Positions 10,301 through 18,539 of a stretch of DNA of 52,611 bases are shown here, in pieces (the first letter of the stretch is position 1; every line of letters begins with the position of its first letter). A model generated the notes under the pieces. It did no database searches and was not told the origin of the DNA. It was given only the letters and a program-made list of their open reading frames with translations. The stretch comes from Bacteroidota bacterium (lineage in GTDB: Bacteria > Bacteroidota > Bacteroidia > UBA8524), in assembly GCA_016124735.1 (NCBI GenBank), contig WGMZ01000039.1:1-52611 (forward strand), given 5' to 3'. The position numbers were made by a program, and so were the translations under genes.

Positions 10301-10383
10301 ATCGCTCGGCCCGGAGGGCCAGAGCGATATTTTATCTGAGTCAAGATACAAAAAATAGCACTCAGTCCCTCCGGGCCGAGTGC
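10301..10383. repeat. Twin-hairpin REPIN-like palindromic element
   Basis: Two GC-rich hairpins stand 29 bases apart. The left is ATCGCTC-GGCCC (10301-10312), loop GGA, GGGCC (10316-10320), one bulged A, GAGCGAT (10322-10328). The right is GCACTC-A-GTCCC (10358-10369), loop TCC, GGGCC-GAGTGC (10373-10383) with one mismatch. The GGA and TCC loops are complementary. The two halves also form a 14-bp perfect inverted repeat (10305-10318 with 10367-10380), so the unit can fold as two hairpins or one long one. This is the layout of REPIN elements (inverted pairs of REP palindromes). It lies between convergent genes. Confidence 0.65.
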
Positions 10384-10435
10384 TTCTCCACTCTCCATTC
10401 TGTAGGAATCTCAGAACAATTGAATATCGTTCTTC

Positions 10436-10476
10436 AAAAAACCGCCCGAACCTTCTCCGAAAAGAAAGCCGGGCGG
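10436..10476 (-). terminator. Rho-independent terminator of the RND efflux operon
   Basis: Read on the minus strand, CCGCCCG (10476-10470) pairs with CGGGCGG (10448-10442). The inner part can pair further through CTT/AAG around a TTTTCGG region. The stem is followed at once by six T (10441-10436). It lies 33 bases after the stop of the RND pump gene, the right place and strand to end that operon. Confidence 0.75.
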
Positions 10477-10508
10477 CACAAGCTATACACTCAAATGAGT
10501 CTCTTTAT

Positions 10509-13500
10509 CTAAAGCTTAACTTGTTTCTTCTGTCTGCGTTCATCCCATTTGTACAGGGCACGCATATAACTTGGCAACACAATGAGCAGCATCGGCAAAC
10601 CAGCCACAAAACCACCAATAACCGCGACTGCCAAAGGCTGCTGCATCTGTGCTCCCAAACCAATTCCCAAAGCCAAAGGCATCAGGGCCAATATGGCTCC
10701 GATAGCCGTCATCAACTTCGGACGAATCCTCAAAGCGATGGCATAGTTTACTGCTTCATCCACATCGCCCGATTCTTTCATGTTCTGCTTGAACTGATGC
10801 ACCGTGAATATGGCATTCTCCGCAATAATCCCGACAATCATAATGATGCCCGTATAACTGCTCACATTAAGCGGAATCCCAACCAGATACAAAGCCAGAA
10901 TACATCCTCCAATTCCCATTACCGAAACAAATAAGACAAGGAAACTGATCAACCATTCCTTGAAAAGGAACATCAGCACGGCCATCACAAACAGAATGGC
11001 CAGCGATAGAATTAAAAGGAGCTCCTGAAAAGATTTCTGCTGTCCGGCATAGGCTCCGCCGTAAGCAATATGATCTGCGAAAGGAAGTTTTTCCTTGAAT
11101 TGTTTCTTAATATCAGCAATGGCTCCACCCAAATCGCGGTTTTCAAGACGGGCTGTCAAAACAATGACTGACTTTAAATCTTCCCTCCGCTGTTCAATTT
11201 CTCCAGGTACTACCTTCACGTCGCAGAAGAAGGACAAGGGCCGGGTAGTGCCATTCGGCAGGAATATCAACTGATGCTTGAGCTTGTCGACGTTGTTCTC
11301 ATCAAAGTCGATGAAGCGAAGCAAAATCCGGCGCATCTGCTCTCCATCCTGAAAATCGCCAATCTGCAATCCACCCGTCATTGCTGCCTGAGCAGGTGTA
11401 GGAATCGACTGGTTGGAATTCATTCCCAATGGAACACCGCCGGTATAGGCCGTGAGTTGGGTCTGGAAATTAGTCAACGAAATATTGTATTGACTCAATT
11501 TCAATTGATCGGGAATAAAGACCACTGAAGGTCCGGCGGTAACCAAACCATTATTGATGTCCACCAATCCGGGAATCTGCTCCATCACCTGTTCTGCCTC
11601 CTGGGCCTGTCGTTTCAGAGTGGTATAATCATTACCGAAAATCTTGATTTCAATCGGCTGGGGTGTGCTCATCAAATCGCCCAGAAGGTCGGAGATCCGT
11701 TGTCCGAATGATATTTCTTCCATCGCCGGCACTTTGGCTTCCACCTCTGTTCGCAATTCAGCAATAACTTCCTCAGTGGTTTTCTTTCTATCCTTTTTCA
11801 GCTGAATAGAATAGTCGCCAATATTCGAAGGGTCGCTTCGGAATGCCATGTGAATTCCTGTACGTCTCGAATAGGATTCCACCTCCGGATGCTTTTGGAT
11901 GACTTTTTCAATCTCCTTGCACAGCCGATCCGTCTCGTCGATGGACGTTCCGGGAGGCGATATATAATCCAACACGATACTGCCCTCATCTAAATCGGGT
12001 AAAAACCCTGTTTCCAGTTTCCCGGAAGCCCAGTAGGCAGAAGCACCAATGGCCAGTACAAACAGGGAAGCAAACACTGGTTTCTTGAAGAACCAGCTGA
12101 GCCAGCGAAGCTTTCGCATGGCTTCTTGTGCATGCGCCACATGGTCAATCGGTGCCTTGATAGACTTTCTGTAACCTATAATAAGATGAAGTACCGGAAG
12201 CAGCAGCCAGGTGACTAAAAAGGAAGTCACCATGGTTAGCTGCATCGTATCTGAGAGTTCTTTAAAAAATGTACCAGCCAATCCACTCATCAGGCGAAAT
12301 GGGAAGTGGATCACGATAGTCGACAAGGAGGAGCCCACCATAGCCGGGAACAGCCCTTTGATGGATTCACTGACCACCTGAAAACGGTTCTTTTCAGGAT
12401 ATTCTTCGTGCGTTCGGTAAATCTGTTCGATGATGACGATGGCATCATCTATAATCAATCCAATGGATGCCGCAATTGCTCCAAGGGACATTACATTGAT
12501 GGTAATTCCTGCCTGATGAATCACCAATAAGGTAAACGCCAGCGTAATAGGAATAGTAATCAAAACCACTGCACTGGCGCGCCAGGACCGGAGGAAAATA
12601 ATCATCACCACAATGGCCAAAAACAAGCCTTCGTAAATGGTTTTGATTACACTATGAATACTGTCGCCAACAAAGGCGCTCTGGTTATAATAGGGTTTGA
12701 GAACATATCCCTTGGGTAGCAGTTTTCTTACCTCATCTGCCTTGGTTTCCACCTCTTTGGCAAAGTCGATGAGATTGATGCCTGGTTGCTTCACCAGGTC
12801 GATCAACACTGCATTGTTTCCATTGGCATTGATGACTAAAAATTCCTTTTGATTCTGTATCTCCACCTTTGCCACGTCTTTAACATGGACAATGCGAACC
12901 CCATCGTTCTTGATGATGATATCTCCAATCTCATCCACACTGCTGATGCGGGTATCGGTGAGCGATAAATACAGGCGGTTGTAATCGTCGAGGCTCCCAT
13001 TGGAAAGCACAAAATTGTTATTGCTAAACGCATTGATGATGGTGCTTGGCGTAATGCCAATGGCAGTCATCTTCACCGGGTCGGGGATAATGACATATTC
13101 CTTGGCCCGTCCGCCCCGCACCACCACATTCGAAATGCCTTTTACCTGCGCAAAGACAGGACGTATGGTGAGGTTCGCTTCGTCTTTCAACGCAATCTGA
13201 CTGGCATTGGTGTTTTCAAGGGTATAGCCGTAAACCGGGAACAAGGATTGGTTCATGGCCTCAATGGAGAAATTCACGCCGGGAGGCAGGAAATTCTTGA
13301 TCTCATTGATCCGGCTTTCTATCTGAATCTTTTGTGCATAGGTATTGATGCCCCAGTCGGAGAACACATCAATGGTGCAGGTTCCTCTGCTCGTGCTGCT
13401 TTTGACCACCGAAACGCCCTGTACCCGCTTCACTGCACTTTCCACCGGCTTGGTTACGATGGTCATCATGCGATCGACCGGAAGCTGACCCGCGTCGATA

Positions 13501-13649
13501 ATAATCGTTACCCTCGGGAAAAGCACCTCGGGAAAGAGGTTGGTGGGCATGCGCGTGTAGGAATAAATTCCTGAAAGCAGCAGCAGTATGCCAATGAAGA
13601 GGATTGGCTTGGTGAAAACCTGAAAGTAATTCTTTGCTCTACTCGCCAT
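10509..13649 (-). CDS. RND efflux pump inner-membrane transporter (AcrB/MMPL superfamily)
   Basis: A 1046-residue proton-driven exporter forming the inner-membrane part of a tripartite pump. The N-terminus is a membrane segment followed by FPEVLFPRVTI, typical of RND pumps. The fourth-helix region reads IGLIIDDAIVIIE with Asp401-Asp402, the proton-relay pair of HAE-type (drug) pumps. Metal (HME/CusA) pumps usually have a different arrangement, so a hydrophobic or amphiphilic substrate is more likely than a heavy metal. In the second half, where AcrB has the proton-relay Lys (AKNAI), this protein has GIIAENAIF with Glu944. Length is normal for the family. It is the last gene of the PepSY-TolC-MFP-RND operon, overlaps the MFP gene by 11 bases, and is followed by a good terminator. 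The substrate cannot be told from sequence. Confidence 0.92.
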   Translation of the reverse strand: MASRAKNYFQVFTKPILFIGILLLLSGIYSYTRMPTNLFPEVLFPRVTIIIDAGQLPVDRMMTIVTKPVESAVKRVQGVSVVKSSTSRGTCTIDVFSDWGINTYAQKIQIESRINEIKNFLPPGVNFSIEAMNQSLFPVYGYTLENTNASQIALKDEANLTIRPVFAQVKGISNVVVRGGRAKEYVIIPDPVKMTAIGITPSTIINAFSNNNFVLSNGSLDDYNRLYLSLTDTRISSVDEIGDIIIKNDGVRIVHVKDVAKVEIQNQKEFLVINANGNNAVLIDLVKQPGINLIDFAKEVETKADEVRKLLPKGYVLKPYYNQSAFVGDSIHSVIKTIYEGLFLAIVVMIIFLRSWRASAVVLITIPITLAFTLLVIHQAGITINVMSLGAIAASIGLIIDDAIVIIEQIYRTHEEYPEKNRFQVVSESIKGLFPAMVGSSLSTIVIHFPFRLMSGLAGTFFKELSDTMQLTMVTSFLVTWLLLPVLHLIIGYRKSIKAPIDHVAHAQEAMRKLRWLSWFFKKPVFASLFVLAIGASAYWASGKLETGFLPDLDEGSIVLDYISPPGTSIDETDRLCKEIEKVIQKHPEVESYSRRTGIHMAFRSDPSNIGDYSIQLKKDRKKTTEEVIAELRTEVEAKVPAMEEISFGQRISDLLGDLMSTPQPIEIKIFGNDYTTLKRQAQEAEQVMEQIPGLVDINNGLVTAGPSVVFIPDQLKLSQYNISLTNFQTQLTAYTGGVPLGMNSNQSIPTPAQAAMTGGLQIGDFQDGEQMRRILLRFIDFDENNVDKLKHQLIFLPNGTTRPLSFFCDVKVVPGEIEQRREDLKSVIVLTARLENRDLGGAIADIKKQFKEKLPFADHIAYGGAYAGQQKSFQELLLILSLAILFVMAVLMFLFKEWLISFLVLFVSVMGIGGCILALYLVGIPLNVSSYTGIIMIVGIIAENAIFTVHQFKQNMKESGDVDEAVNYAIALRIRPKLMTAIGAILALMPLALGIGLGAQMQQPLAVAVIGGFVAGLPMLLIVLPSYMRALYKWDERRQKKQVKL

Positions 13650-14568
13650 GATCTTCCCCTACTATTTGCACCAATGCTGTATCGGCTAAGCCATAACTCC
13701 CGTTCACAATGATTCGGTCTGTACTGTCGAAATGCGGTTGCAAAATCTCAATCTCCTGATGATTTTTATTTCCGGTCCGCACTGCTACCTGAACTGCTGT
13801 GCTGTCGTTCAAGAGCTTCATGACCCAGAAATGCTGCATCCGTTCATCGCTCTGAACACAGGTAATTGGTATTATCTGTTGGGTTTCGCCATTTCCCTTG
13901 TCGACCATTACAGTGACAATCAAATTTTCCGGAAGAAAGAGTGGTTCTACCGATTTGGCCAGGACTGACTGGGTTTGCGCAGTGATATTCATGCTGCTCA
14001 ATGGGGTTGAGATGATGGCTGAGTGAATGGAATTATCGGGTAGAATAATTCGGCAATGTTTTCCGCGATTGACAAACTTCCTGAACTCAAAAGGCACATT
14101 CACCTGAAAAGCTAAATCATTGCTTTCCGAGATGGTGCAAAGCTGGGTGCCTTCCAACACATAGTCTCCTATTTGTTGTTTATCGAGGGTGCTCACCACC
14201 CCTGAAGCTTGCGCTTTCACTTCAATTACTCCGAAAGAAGTCAGGGAGGTATCGAGCTGATTCAAATCATTCCCCAGCGCTCTTTTCTCCTTGCTCTCCA
14301 GCGTATATAAGATATCTCCCTCTTTGACTTTGTCGCCAAGACGAATATTGACATGCGTTATAAAAGCAGGGAAAGGGGCATTAATGACGTTCCTTTTCAA
14401 ATAAAGTGTGCTCGCAAACAACTCAAGCTCATCGTGGATACTCCCCTTATGCACATGTGTAATCTGCACATTTGTTTTCGGCACGAGCTCGGATTCTTCC
14501 TCCTTTTTCGGACTACCGCATGCATATAAAAGGAACACTGCGCCGGCTGCCATACATAGTTTTTTCAT
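13639..14568 (-). CDS. RND periplasmic adaptor (membrane-fusion) lipoprotein
   Basis: A 309-residue adaptor linking the RND pump to the TolC channel. The start is the ATG at 14568, giving a lipoprotein signal MKKLCMAAGAVFLLYACG with the lipobox Cys at about residue 17. The frame runs on to 14655, but that extension only overlaps the tolC gene end. After the lipobox comes an acidic stretch (KKEEESE). A biotinyl-lipoyl-like half-motif follows: FITHVNIRLGDKVKEGDILY, and later KAQASGVVSTLDKQQIGDYV. The coiled-coil hairpin between them is very short (about 35 residues), as in many Bacteroidota adaptors. It sits 10 bases after the tolC stop and overlaps the pump gene by 11 bases, so the two are probably translated together. 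Confidence 0.88.
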   Translation of the reverse strand: MKKLCMAAGAVFLLYACGSPKKEEESELVPKTNVQITHVHKGSIHDELELFASTLYLKRNVINAPFPAFITHVNIRLGDKVKEGDILYTLESKEKRALGNDLNQLDTSLTSFGVIEVKAQASGVVSTLDKQQIGDYVLEGTQLCTISESNDLAFQVNVPFEFRKFVNRGKHCRIILPDNSIHSAIISTPLSSMNITAQTQSVLAKSVEPLFLPENLIVTVMVDKGNGETQQIIPITCVQSDERMQHFWVMKLLNDSTAVQVAVRTGNKNHQEIEILQPHFDSTDRIIVNGSYGLADTALVQIVGEDHGE

Positions 14569-14578
14569 TTCTTCCGAT

Positions 14579-15868
14579 TTACCAATTCCAGTAATTGTAA
14601 GTGTTGACCAGTAATTGCCGGTTGGTTTCCAGGATATAATAATCGCGTTTGGCAACGGTCATGTTTTTTAATGTGGTGATATAGATAAGGATGGACATTT
14701 GCCCCTGCATGATTTGTTTTTTGTAGGCCTCGAGCAAAGCGCTGTATTCCTTCAACTGATTTTCTGCAATGGTCTTTCTGTTGTCGTACGAGTTAAGTTC
14801 AGTAAGTATTTTCTGCTTTCTCACATTATTCTGCTTTAGGAAATTGTCACGGTAAAATGCCACCGCCTCTAATTGAAGCTCTGTCTTTTCCTGCATGATG
14901 GACTTCTGATTGCCATCGTAAAAATTCCAGGTAAGATTGAGTCCGGCACTCATACCAAATCGGTTAGGGATGGTCGGGGCGTATACCGCATTTAATCCGG
15001 CATTGGAATACACATTTACCTGAGGCTTGTATTTTGTTTCAAAGACCTGCTGCGTGCTAATTAAAGTCAGACTGTCGAGTTTGTACTTCAACAGATAAGA
15101 AGATTGAGCTGGAGCTTGCTCCGGCTTTAAATCAAGATGCAAGTCGGGAAGGAGAACAAAGCTTGTATCATCTAAACCGCACAAAACATTGAGGTCCATG
15201 AGGTCTCGTTTATAGGTGGCCTTGTAGGTGGCATACAATCCTCTGTTGGTATGGTATTCAATGGTCAGCAGGCGGAGATCCGACTGTTTCAGAATACTTC
15301 CTTCCACGAGCTTCTCTACGATATCCATCTGCTCTTTGATGATGGATAACATGGAGTCGGCGAACTGCATCTGATTTTTATCCAACAGGCAAAGAAGGTA
15401 TTGATCGGTTACAAACTTCTCAATATCGTGCTCGGTCAATTGAATGGTATTCTCATTGATCTTTTGCCTGACACGGGCCTGACCTGCATAGGCTTCATAA
15501 CGGCCATTATTGAACAGAGGCTGAGAATAATTGATGAGTCCCTGATACAGGCCTCCATTCGAAGCTGCTAAATCATACCCAACATATTTATCCGCTACGT
15601 ATGCGTTAGGATCCAAGCGGGCTGTACCCTGGTCTTTTGAAATTATGGGCGCAAACATATACCCACCCGTTACCCCTATCTGGGCTTTGGTATACTGCGC
15701 CCGTAATCTTTCTGCCTCCAACTCATTAGCTTGAGCTTGTTGCTTGTTGTCAAATAAAAGGGGACTGTTTTCTTTCGCTTTTCTGATATAATCATTCAGG
15801 ACATCCTGCGCCTGAATTTTTTCTGCAGCACAGCACAAAAGCAAAAGAACTAGAAACACTTTTTGCAT
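14579..15868 (-). CDS. TolC-family outer-membrane efflux protein
   Basis: A 429-residue outer-membrane channel of the TolC/OEP family. The signal peptide is MQKVFLVLLLLCCAAEKIQAQ. Long heptad-rich helices with Gln/Glu/Lys-rich faces (for example DNKQQAQANELEAERLRAQY near the start and NVRKQKILTELNSY near the end) alternate with barrel-like strands such as GMSAGLNLTWNFYDGN. The two-fold OEP repeat is visible: each half has a strand pair followed by a long helix pair. The gene sits 7 bases after the PepSY-like lipoprotein gene and 10 before the adaptor, all on the minus strand. It supplies the exit duct of the pump encoded just downstream. Confidence 0.9.
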   Translation of the reverse strand: MQKVFLVLLLLCCAAEKIQAQDVLNDYIRKAKENSPLLFDNKQQAQANELEAERLRAQYTKAQIGVTGGYMFAPIISKDQGTARLDPNAYVADKYVGYDLAASNGGLYQGLINYSQPLFNNGRYEAYAGQARVRQKINENTIQLTEHDIEKFVTDQYLLCLLDKNQMQFADSMLSIIKEQMDIVEKLVEGSILKQSDLRLLTIEYHTNRGLYATYKATYKRDLMDLNVLCGLDDTSFVLLPDLHLDLKPEQAPAQSSYLLKYKLDSLTLISTQQVFETKYKPQVNVYSNAGLNAVYAPTIPNRFGMSAGLNLTWNFYDGNQKSIMQEKTELQLEAVAFYRDNFLKQNNVRKQKILTELNSYDNRKTIAENQLKEYSALLEAYKKQIMQGQMSILIYITTLKNMTVAKRDYYILETNRQLLVNTYNYWNW

Positions 15869-15875
15869 GGCTGAA

Positions 15876-16340
15876 TCAGTCGTTCTCCTTTTCGGATTCG
15901 GTCTCTTTGCTCTGCTTCTTAATGAGTTTACCTTCCGGTGTAATGACTACTTCGAGTTCGGATGGTCCCATCTCAACCACGAATTCGTAAAATTTTCCTT
16001 CCGGCGTTTCCGACATTTCAGCCTCCTCAATCGTATAACCCACCAATTCCTGTTCGATGGTGTTTTTTACCGGCTCAGGGATATCCGTAATTTCGATATC
16101 GTATTCTGTCTCTTTCCACGGCCCGTCGTTTAAGAAGTTTGCGGAATATTCCTCTCCATCCAGAGTGAATTCTGCTTCCCATTCAGAATCGCCTTCTTTG
16201 TCCCATTTCACATTTTTAGCGTTGGGATACATTTGGGTAAAGGCCGAATGCACTTCTTTTGGAACTACATTTCCCGAACCGGAACAGGCTGAAAAGCCCG
16301 CCAAGGCCAGAGCATAGCTGGCTATTGTCCATGTTTTCAT
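15876..16340 (-). CDS. PepSY-like domain lipoprotein, first gene of the efflux operon
   Basis: A 154-residue periplasmic lipoprotein (signal MKTWTIASYALALAGFSAC, lipobox Cys19). Two PepSY-like repeats are visible. The first holds VHSAFTQMYPNAKNVKWDKEG and WEAEFTLDGEEYSANF; the second holds VKNTIEQELVGYTIEEAEM and YEFVVEMG. The family (putative beta-lactamase-inhibitor-like, PepSY-like) is common in Bacteroidota next to two-component systems and is thought to modulate envelope signalling; the exact role is unknown. The protein is strikingly acidic, with a Glu/Lys-rich tail. The gene leads the TolC-MFP-RND operon and is preceded by the same direct-repeat motif that precedes the response-regulator gene, so it is probably the first target of that regulator. 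Confidence 0.8.
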   Translation of the reverse strand: MKTWTIASYALALAGFSACSGSGNVVPKEVHSAFTQMYPNAKNVKWDKEGDSEWEAEFTLDGEEYSANFLNDGPWKETEYDIEITDIPEPVKNTIEQELVGYTIEEAEMSETPEGKFYEFVVEMGPSELEVVITPEGKLIKKQSKETESEKEND

Positions 16341-16375
16341 ATCTTAGTTTTTTAGGTGAATCCTTAATTCACTTT

Positions 16376-16409
16376 CAAAACTGCAGGACGATTTAGAAGA
16401 AATTTAGAA
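16376..16409 (-). promoter_or_regulatory. Predicted response-regulator operator and promoter of the PepSY-efflux operon
   Basis: On the plus strand TTTAGAA (16392-16398) and TTTAGAA (16403-16409) form a direct repeat with an 11-base period, the spacing used by OmpR/PhoB-type dimers. The flanking bases match the copy at 18377-18396 over 20 identical positions. On the minus strand a CAGTTTTG box (16383-16376, resembling the Bacteroidota -7 element TAnnTTTG) follows after exactly 6 bases, as in the other copy. The PepSY start codon is 36 bases further on. Binding by the neighbouring regulator is inference. Confidence 0.6.
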
Positions 16410-16421
16410 TTCTGAAGTCGC

Positions 16422-17687
16422 TCAGAATTTTACGACAAAATGATGCAGATTATTGGAAAACGAATAGTCAATCTCCCACTGATTCAGGTCAGCAATCATC
16501 TTTATAATTGCCAGACCCAACCCGCTGCTGTTCGCATGCTGAGAGGGATTTCCAAAGCGCTTAAACAGGCCGTCGGCATCCAAAGCGCTTGCTTTGCCAG
16601 TATTGGTAATTTGCAGATGATTTTGTTTAGTGGAAATAGAAATGCTTCCGTCCTGCACATTGTGGCGAATGGCATTGAGCAAAAGGTTATTGATCAGCAC
16701 TTCGGCCAGAGACCGGTTGGAATGAACCTGAATCGTCTCATCCAACTCGGCTTCAACCTGGATATTCTTCTCTTCGGCCTGCTCAGAAAAATAAGGAAGC
16801 ACTTCTTCCAACATGGCATTGAGATTCAAATCTTCTTTATCAGCAAATTGCTGGTTTTCCATTTTTGCCAACAAGAGGAGATTCTTATTCAATCTGCTCA
16901 ATCGGGCTACTGCATCGTACAATTGCTGAACGATTTCCGCTTGGTTTTCCGTTAGATCCGGACTTTGCAAAAGCAGATCGAGCTTGGATTGAAAAACTGC
17001 CAGGGGCGTCTGCAATTCATGGGCTGCATTCTCTGTAAATTCTTTTTGAGATTGAAAAGCCCGAAGGTTTTGCCTGGTTAGTTTTTCTAGTGCCTTGTTA
17101 AGTTGCTGAAATTCCACCACACGGCTTTCCGAAAAATAAAAGGGTTCCTGCGAGGCAATATCAAAACTTTCCATCAAATCCAATGTTCGGTAAAATGGTT
17201 TCCAGATGATGGATGAAATGATTTTAGAAACCAATACAAAACCCACCAATAATACCATCAAGATGATGAGGTAGAGAATACCCGTGGTTTCTACTAAATC
17301 TTCCCACTCTACCAGATTCAGACGTATCATCAGGGTATAAGGAGCGCCTTCAATCTCCACATCAGAATACAAAACCCGGTAGGGTTCCAATTCCTTCGCC
17401 CCCGAATCGTAAAACTCTTGTTGGATGATGCTTTCCCGAACCTTGCTGACCGTATCCGACAAGATGCGAATATCACGGTTGAAGCGATTCCAGGTTGGAA
17501 CGTCCGAAGTGGTGAGAGTATTCAGGGCATCCTTAATGAAATCATCTTTTCGTAATTGAATGGCTTCATCTACATCATCGATGTATAATTTCCTGGAGAA
17601 CCAATAATAAGAAGGGGCACTCAGCAGCAGCAGCACAAATGCAGACACAATGTAATAGACCAGTGTTTTGTTGAGCAGCTTATTCAT
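16422..17687 (-). CDS. Two-component sensor histidine kinase (class I, OmpR-partner type)
   Basis: A 421-residue membrane sensor kinase. Membrane segments lie at about residues 6-28 and 135-158, enclosing a roughly 100-residue periplasmic sensor domain with no recognised fold. A HAMP-like linker follows. The phosphoacceptor helix reads FTENAAHELQTPL with His223. The ATPase part shows the N box (NNLLLNAIRHN) and a G2-type GLGLAIIKM. I chose the ATG at 17687 because it makes an ATGA overlap with the regulator stop; an ATG three codons upstream (17696) is equally in frame. It is co-transcribed with the OmpR-type regulator. Position before the PepSY-efflux operon suggests it senses envelope stress or an exported compound. 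Confidence 0.9.
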   Translation of the reverse strand: MNKLLNKTLVYYIVSAFVLLLLSAPSYYWFSRKLYIDDVDEAIQLRKDDFIKDALNTLTTSDVPTWNRFNRDIRILSDTVSKVRESIIQQEFYDSGAKELEPYRVLYSDVEIEGAPYTLMIRLNLVEWEDLVETTGILYLIILMVLLVGFVLVSKIISSIIWKPFYRTLDLMESFDIASQEPFYFSESRVVEFQQLNKALEKLTRQNLRAFQSQKEFTENAAHELQTPLAVFQSKLDLLLQSPDLTENQAEIVQQLYDAVARLSRLNKNLLLLAKMENQQFADKEDLNLNAMLEEVLPYFSEQAEEKNIQVEAELDETIQVHSNRSLAEVLINNLLLNAIRHNVQDGSISISTKQNHLQITNTGKASALDADGLFKRFGNPSQHANSSGLGLAIIKMIADLNQWEIDYSFSNNLHHFVVKF

Positions 17688-18358
17688 GATTCCCATTTAT
17701 ACCCCATTCCGTAGATGGTTTTAATGTATTCCTTGGCACCAGCTTCTGCAAGCTTCTTTTTTAAATTCTTGACATGGGCATAGACAAAACCGTGATTATC
17801 GAGCATGTCGGCCATGTCGCCTGACAGGTGCTCGGCCAATGCGCTTTTGGAGATGATGCGGTTTTTATTGCCAAGCAGAAAAAGGAGCAGGTCGAATTCT
17901 TTTTTTGTGAGAGGCAATGCCTTTTCATGCACCGAAACGGATTTGGCCAGCAGGTCGACTTCCAACTCGTTCACATGGATTTTATTGGTGGTACCAAAAT
18001 GTCTGCGGCGAATCACCGAATGGATTCGGGCACTCAACTCCGACATATGAAAAGGCTTGGGCAGGTAATCATCTGCGCCGATTTGCAGTCCTTTCACCTT
18101 GTCTTCAATAGAATTCCTGGCGGAGATAATGATGACTCCTTCCTGCTTATTTTGTGATTTAAGCGATTCCAATATTTTCAATCCATCGCCTCCGGGAAGC
18201 ATTAAATCCAGGAGTATGCAATCGTATTCGTAGATTTCAATTTTATCCGACGCTTCCAAAAAGGTAGCAGCAAACTCGCAACGGTAGTCTTCCTCTTTGA
18301 GGTAATCTGCCATGCTGTCGGCCAGCTCTTTCTCGTCTTCGATGATCAGAATCTTCAC
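17684..18358 (-). CDS. OmpR/PhoB-family response regulator
   Basis: A 224-residue DNA-binding response regulator. The receiver domain (1-120) has the acidic pair Glu7-Asp8, phosphoacceptor Asp51 (LLDLMLPGGDG), and Lys101 in DDYLPKPF. The winged helix (about 126-224) has the family landmarks LTKKEFDLLLFLLGN and TIYGMGYKWES. The start codon is GTG at 18358 (MKILIIEDE), preceded by AAG-rich sequence. Its stop overlaps the kinase start in ATGA. An 11-bp-period direct repeat sits 19 bases upstream of the start and recurs before the PepSY-efflux operon, which points to autoregulation and control of the pump. Confidence 0.92.
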   Translation of the reverse strand: MKILIIEDEKELADSMADYLKEEDYRCEFAATFLEASDKIEIYEYDCILLDLMLPGGDGLKILESLKSQNKQEGVIIISARNSIEDKVKGLQIGADDYLPKPFHMSELSARIHSVIRRRHFGTTNKIHVNELEVDLLAKSVSVHEKALPLTKKEFDLLLFLLGNKNRIISKSALAEHLSGDMADMLDNHGFVYAHVKNLKKKLAEAGAKEYIKTIYGMGYKWES

Positions 18359-18362
18359 CTTA

Positions 18363-18396
18363 CAAAGTCACCAATGGATTTAGAAGAAATTTAGAA
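18363..18396 (-). promoter_or_regulatory. Predicted autoregulatory operator and promoter of the two-component operon
   Basis: TTTAGAA (18379-18385) and TTTAGAA (18390-18396) repeat with an 11-base period. The 20 bases 18377-18396 are identical to 16390-16409. On the minus strand a TGACTTTG box (18370-18363) follows after 6 bases, the same gap as at the other site, and the GTG start is 4 bases further on, so the leader would be very short. A motif just upstream of the -7 box fits activation by a bound dimer at the -33 position. Confidence 0.6.
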
Positions 18397-18539
18397 CTCC
18401 TCATTTTTTCGTTTGGTAAAGGTAAGAATTACTCCATTGACCCTGCTTGAATAGAGGTGGCGAATTGCTTTAATTTTCCTTGGTTAAAAACACCTATCTT
18501 GCGCTCTGCCTCCGAATCGATGACCTTTGCGCTTGCTGA

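Noticed and set aside
10270-10934. Plus-strand open frames over the twin-hairpin element and the end of the RND gene
   Set aside because: They run through hairpins, the terminator and the antisense of a clear RND pump gene.
10509-14568. The RND system as a heavy-metal (Cus/Czc) pump
   Set aside because: The pump has the Asp-Asp pair of drug-type RND proteins, the adaptor lacks metal-binding Met/His clusters, and no metal chaperone is present.
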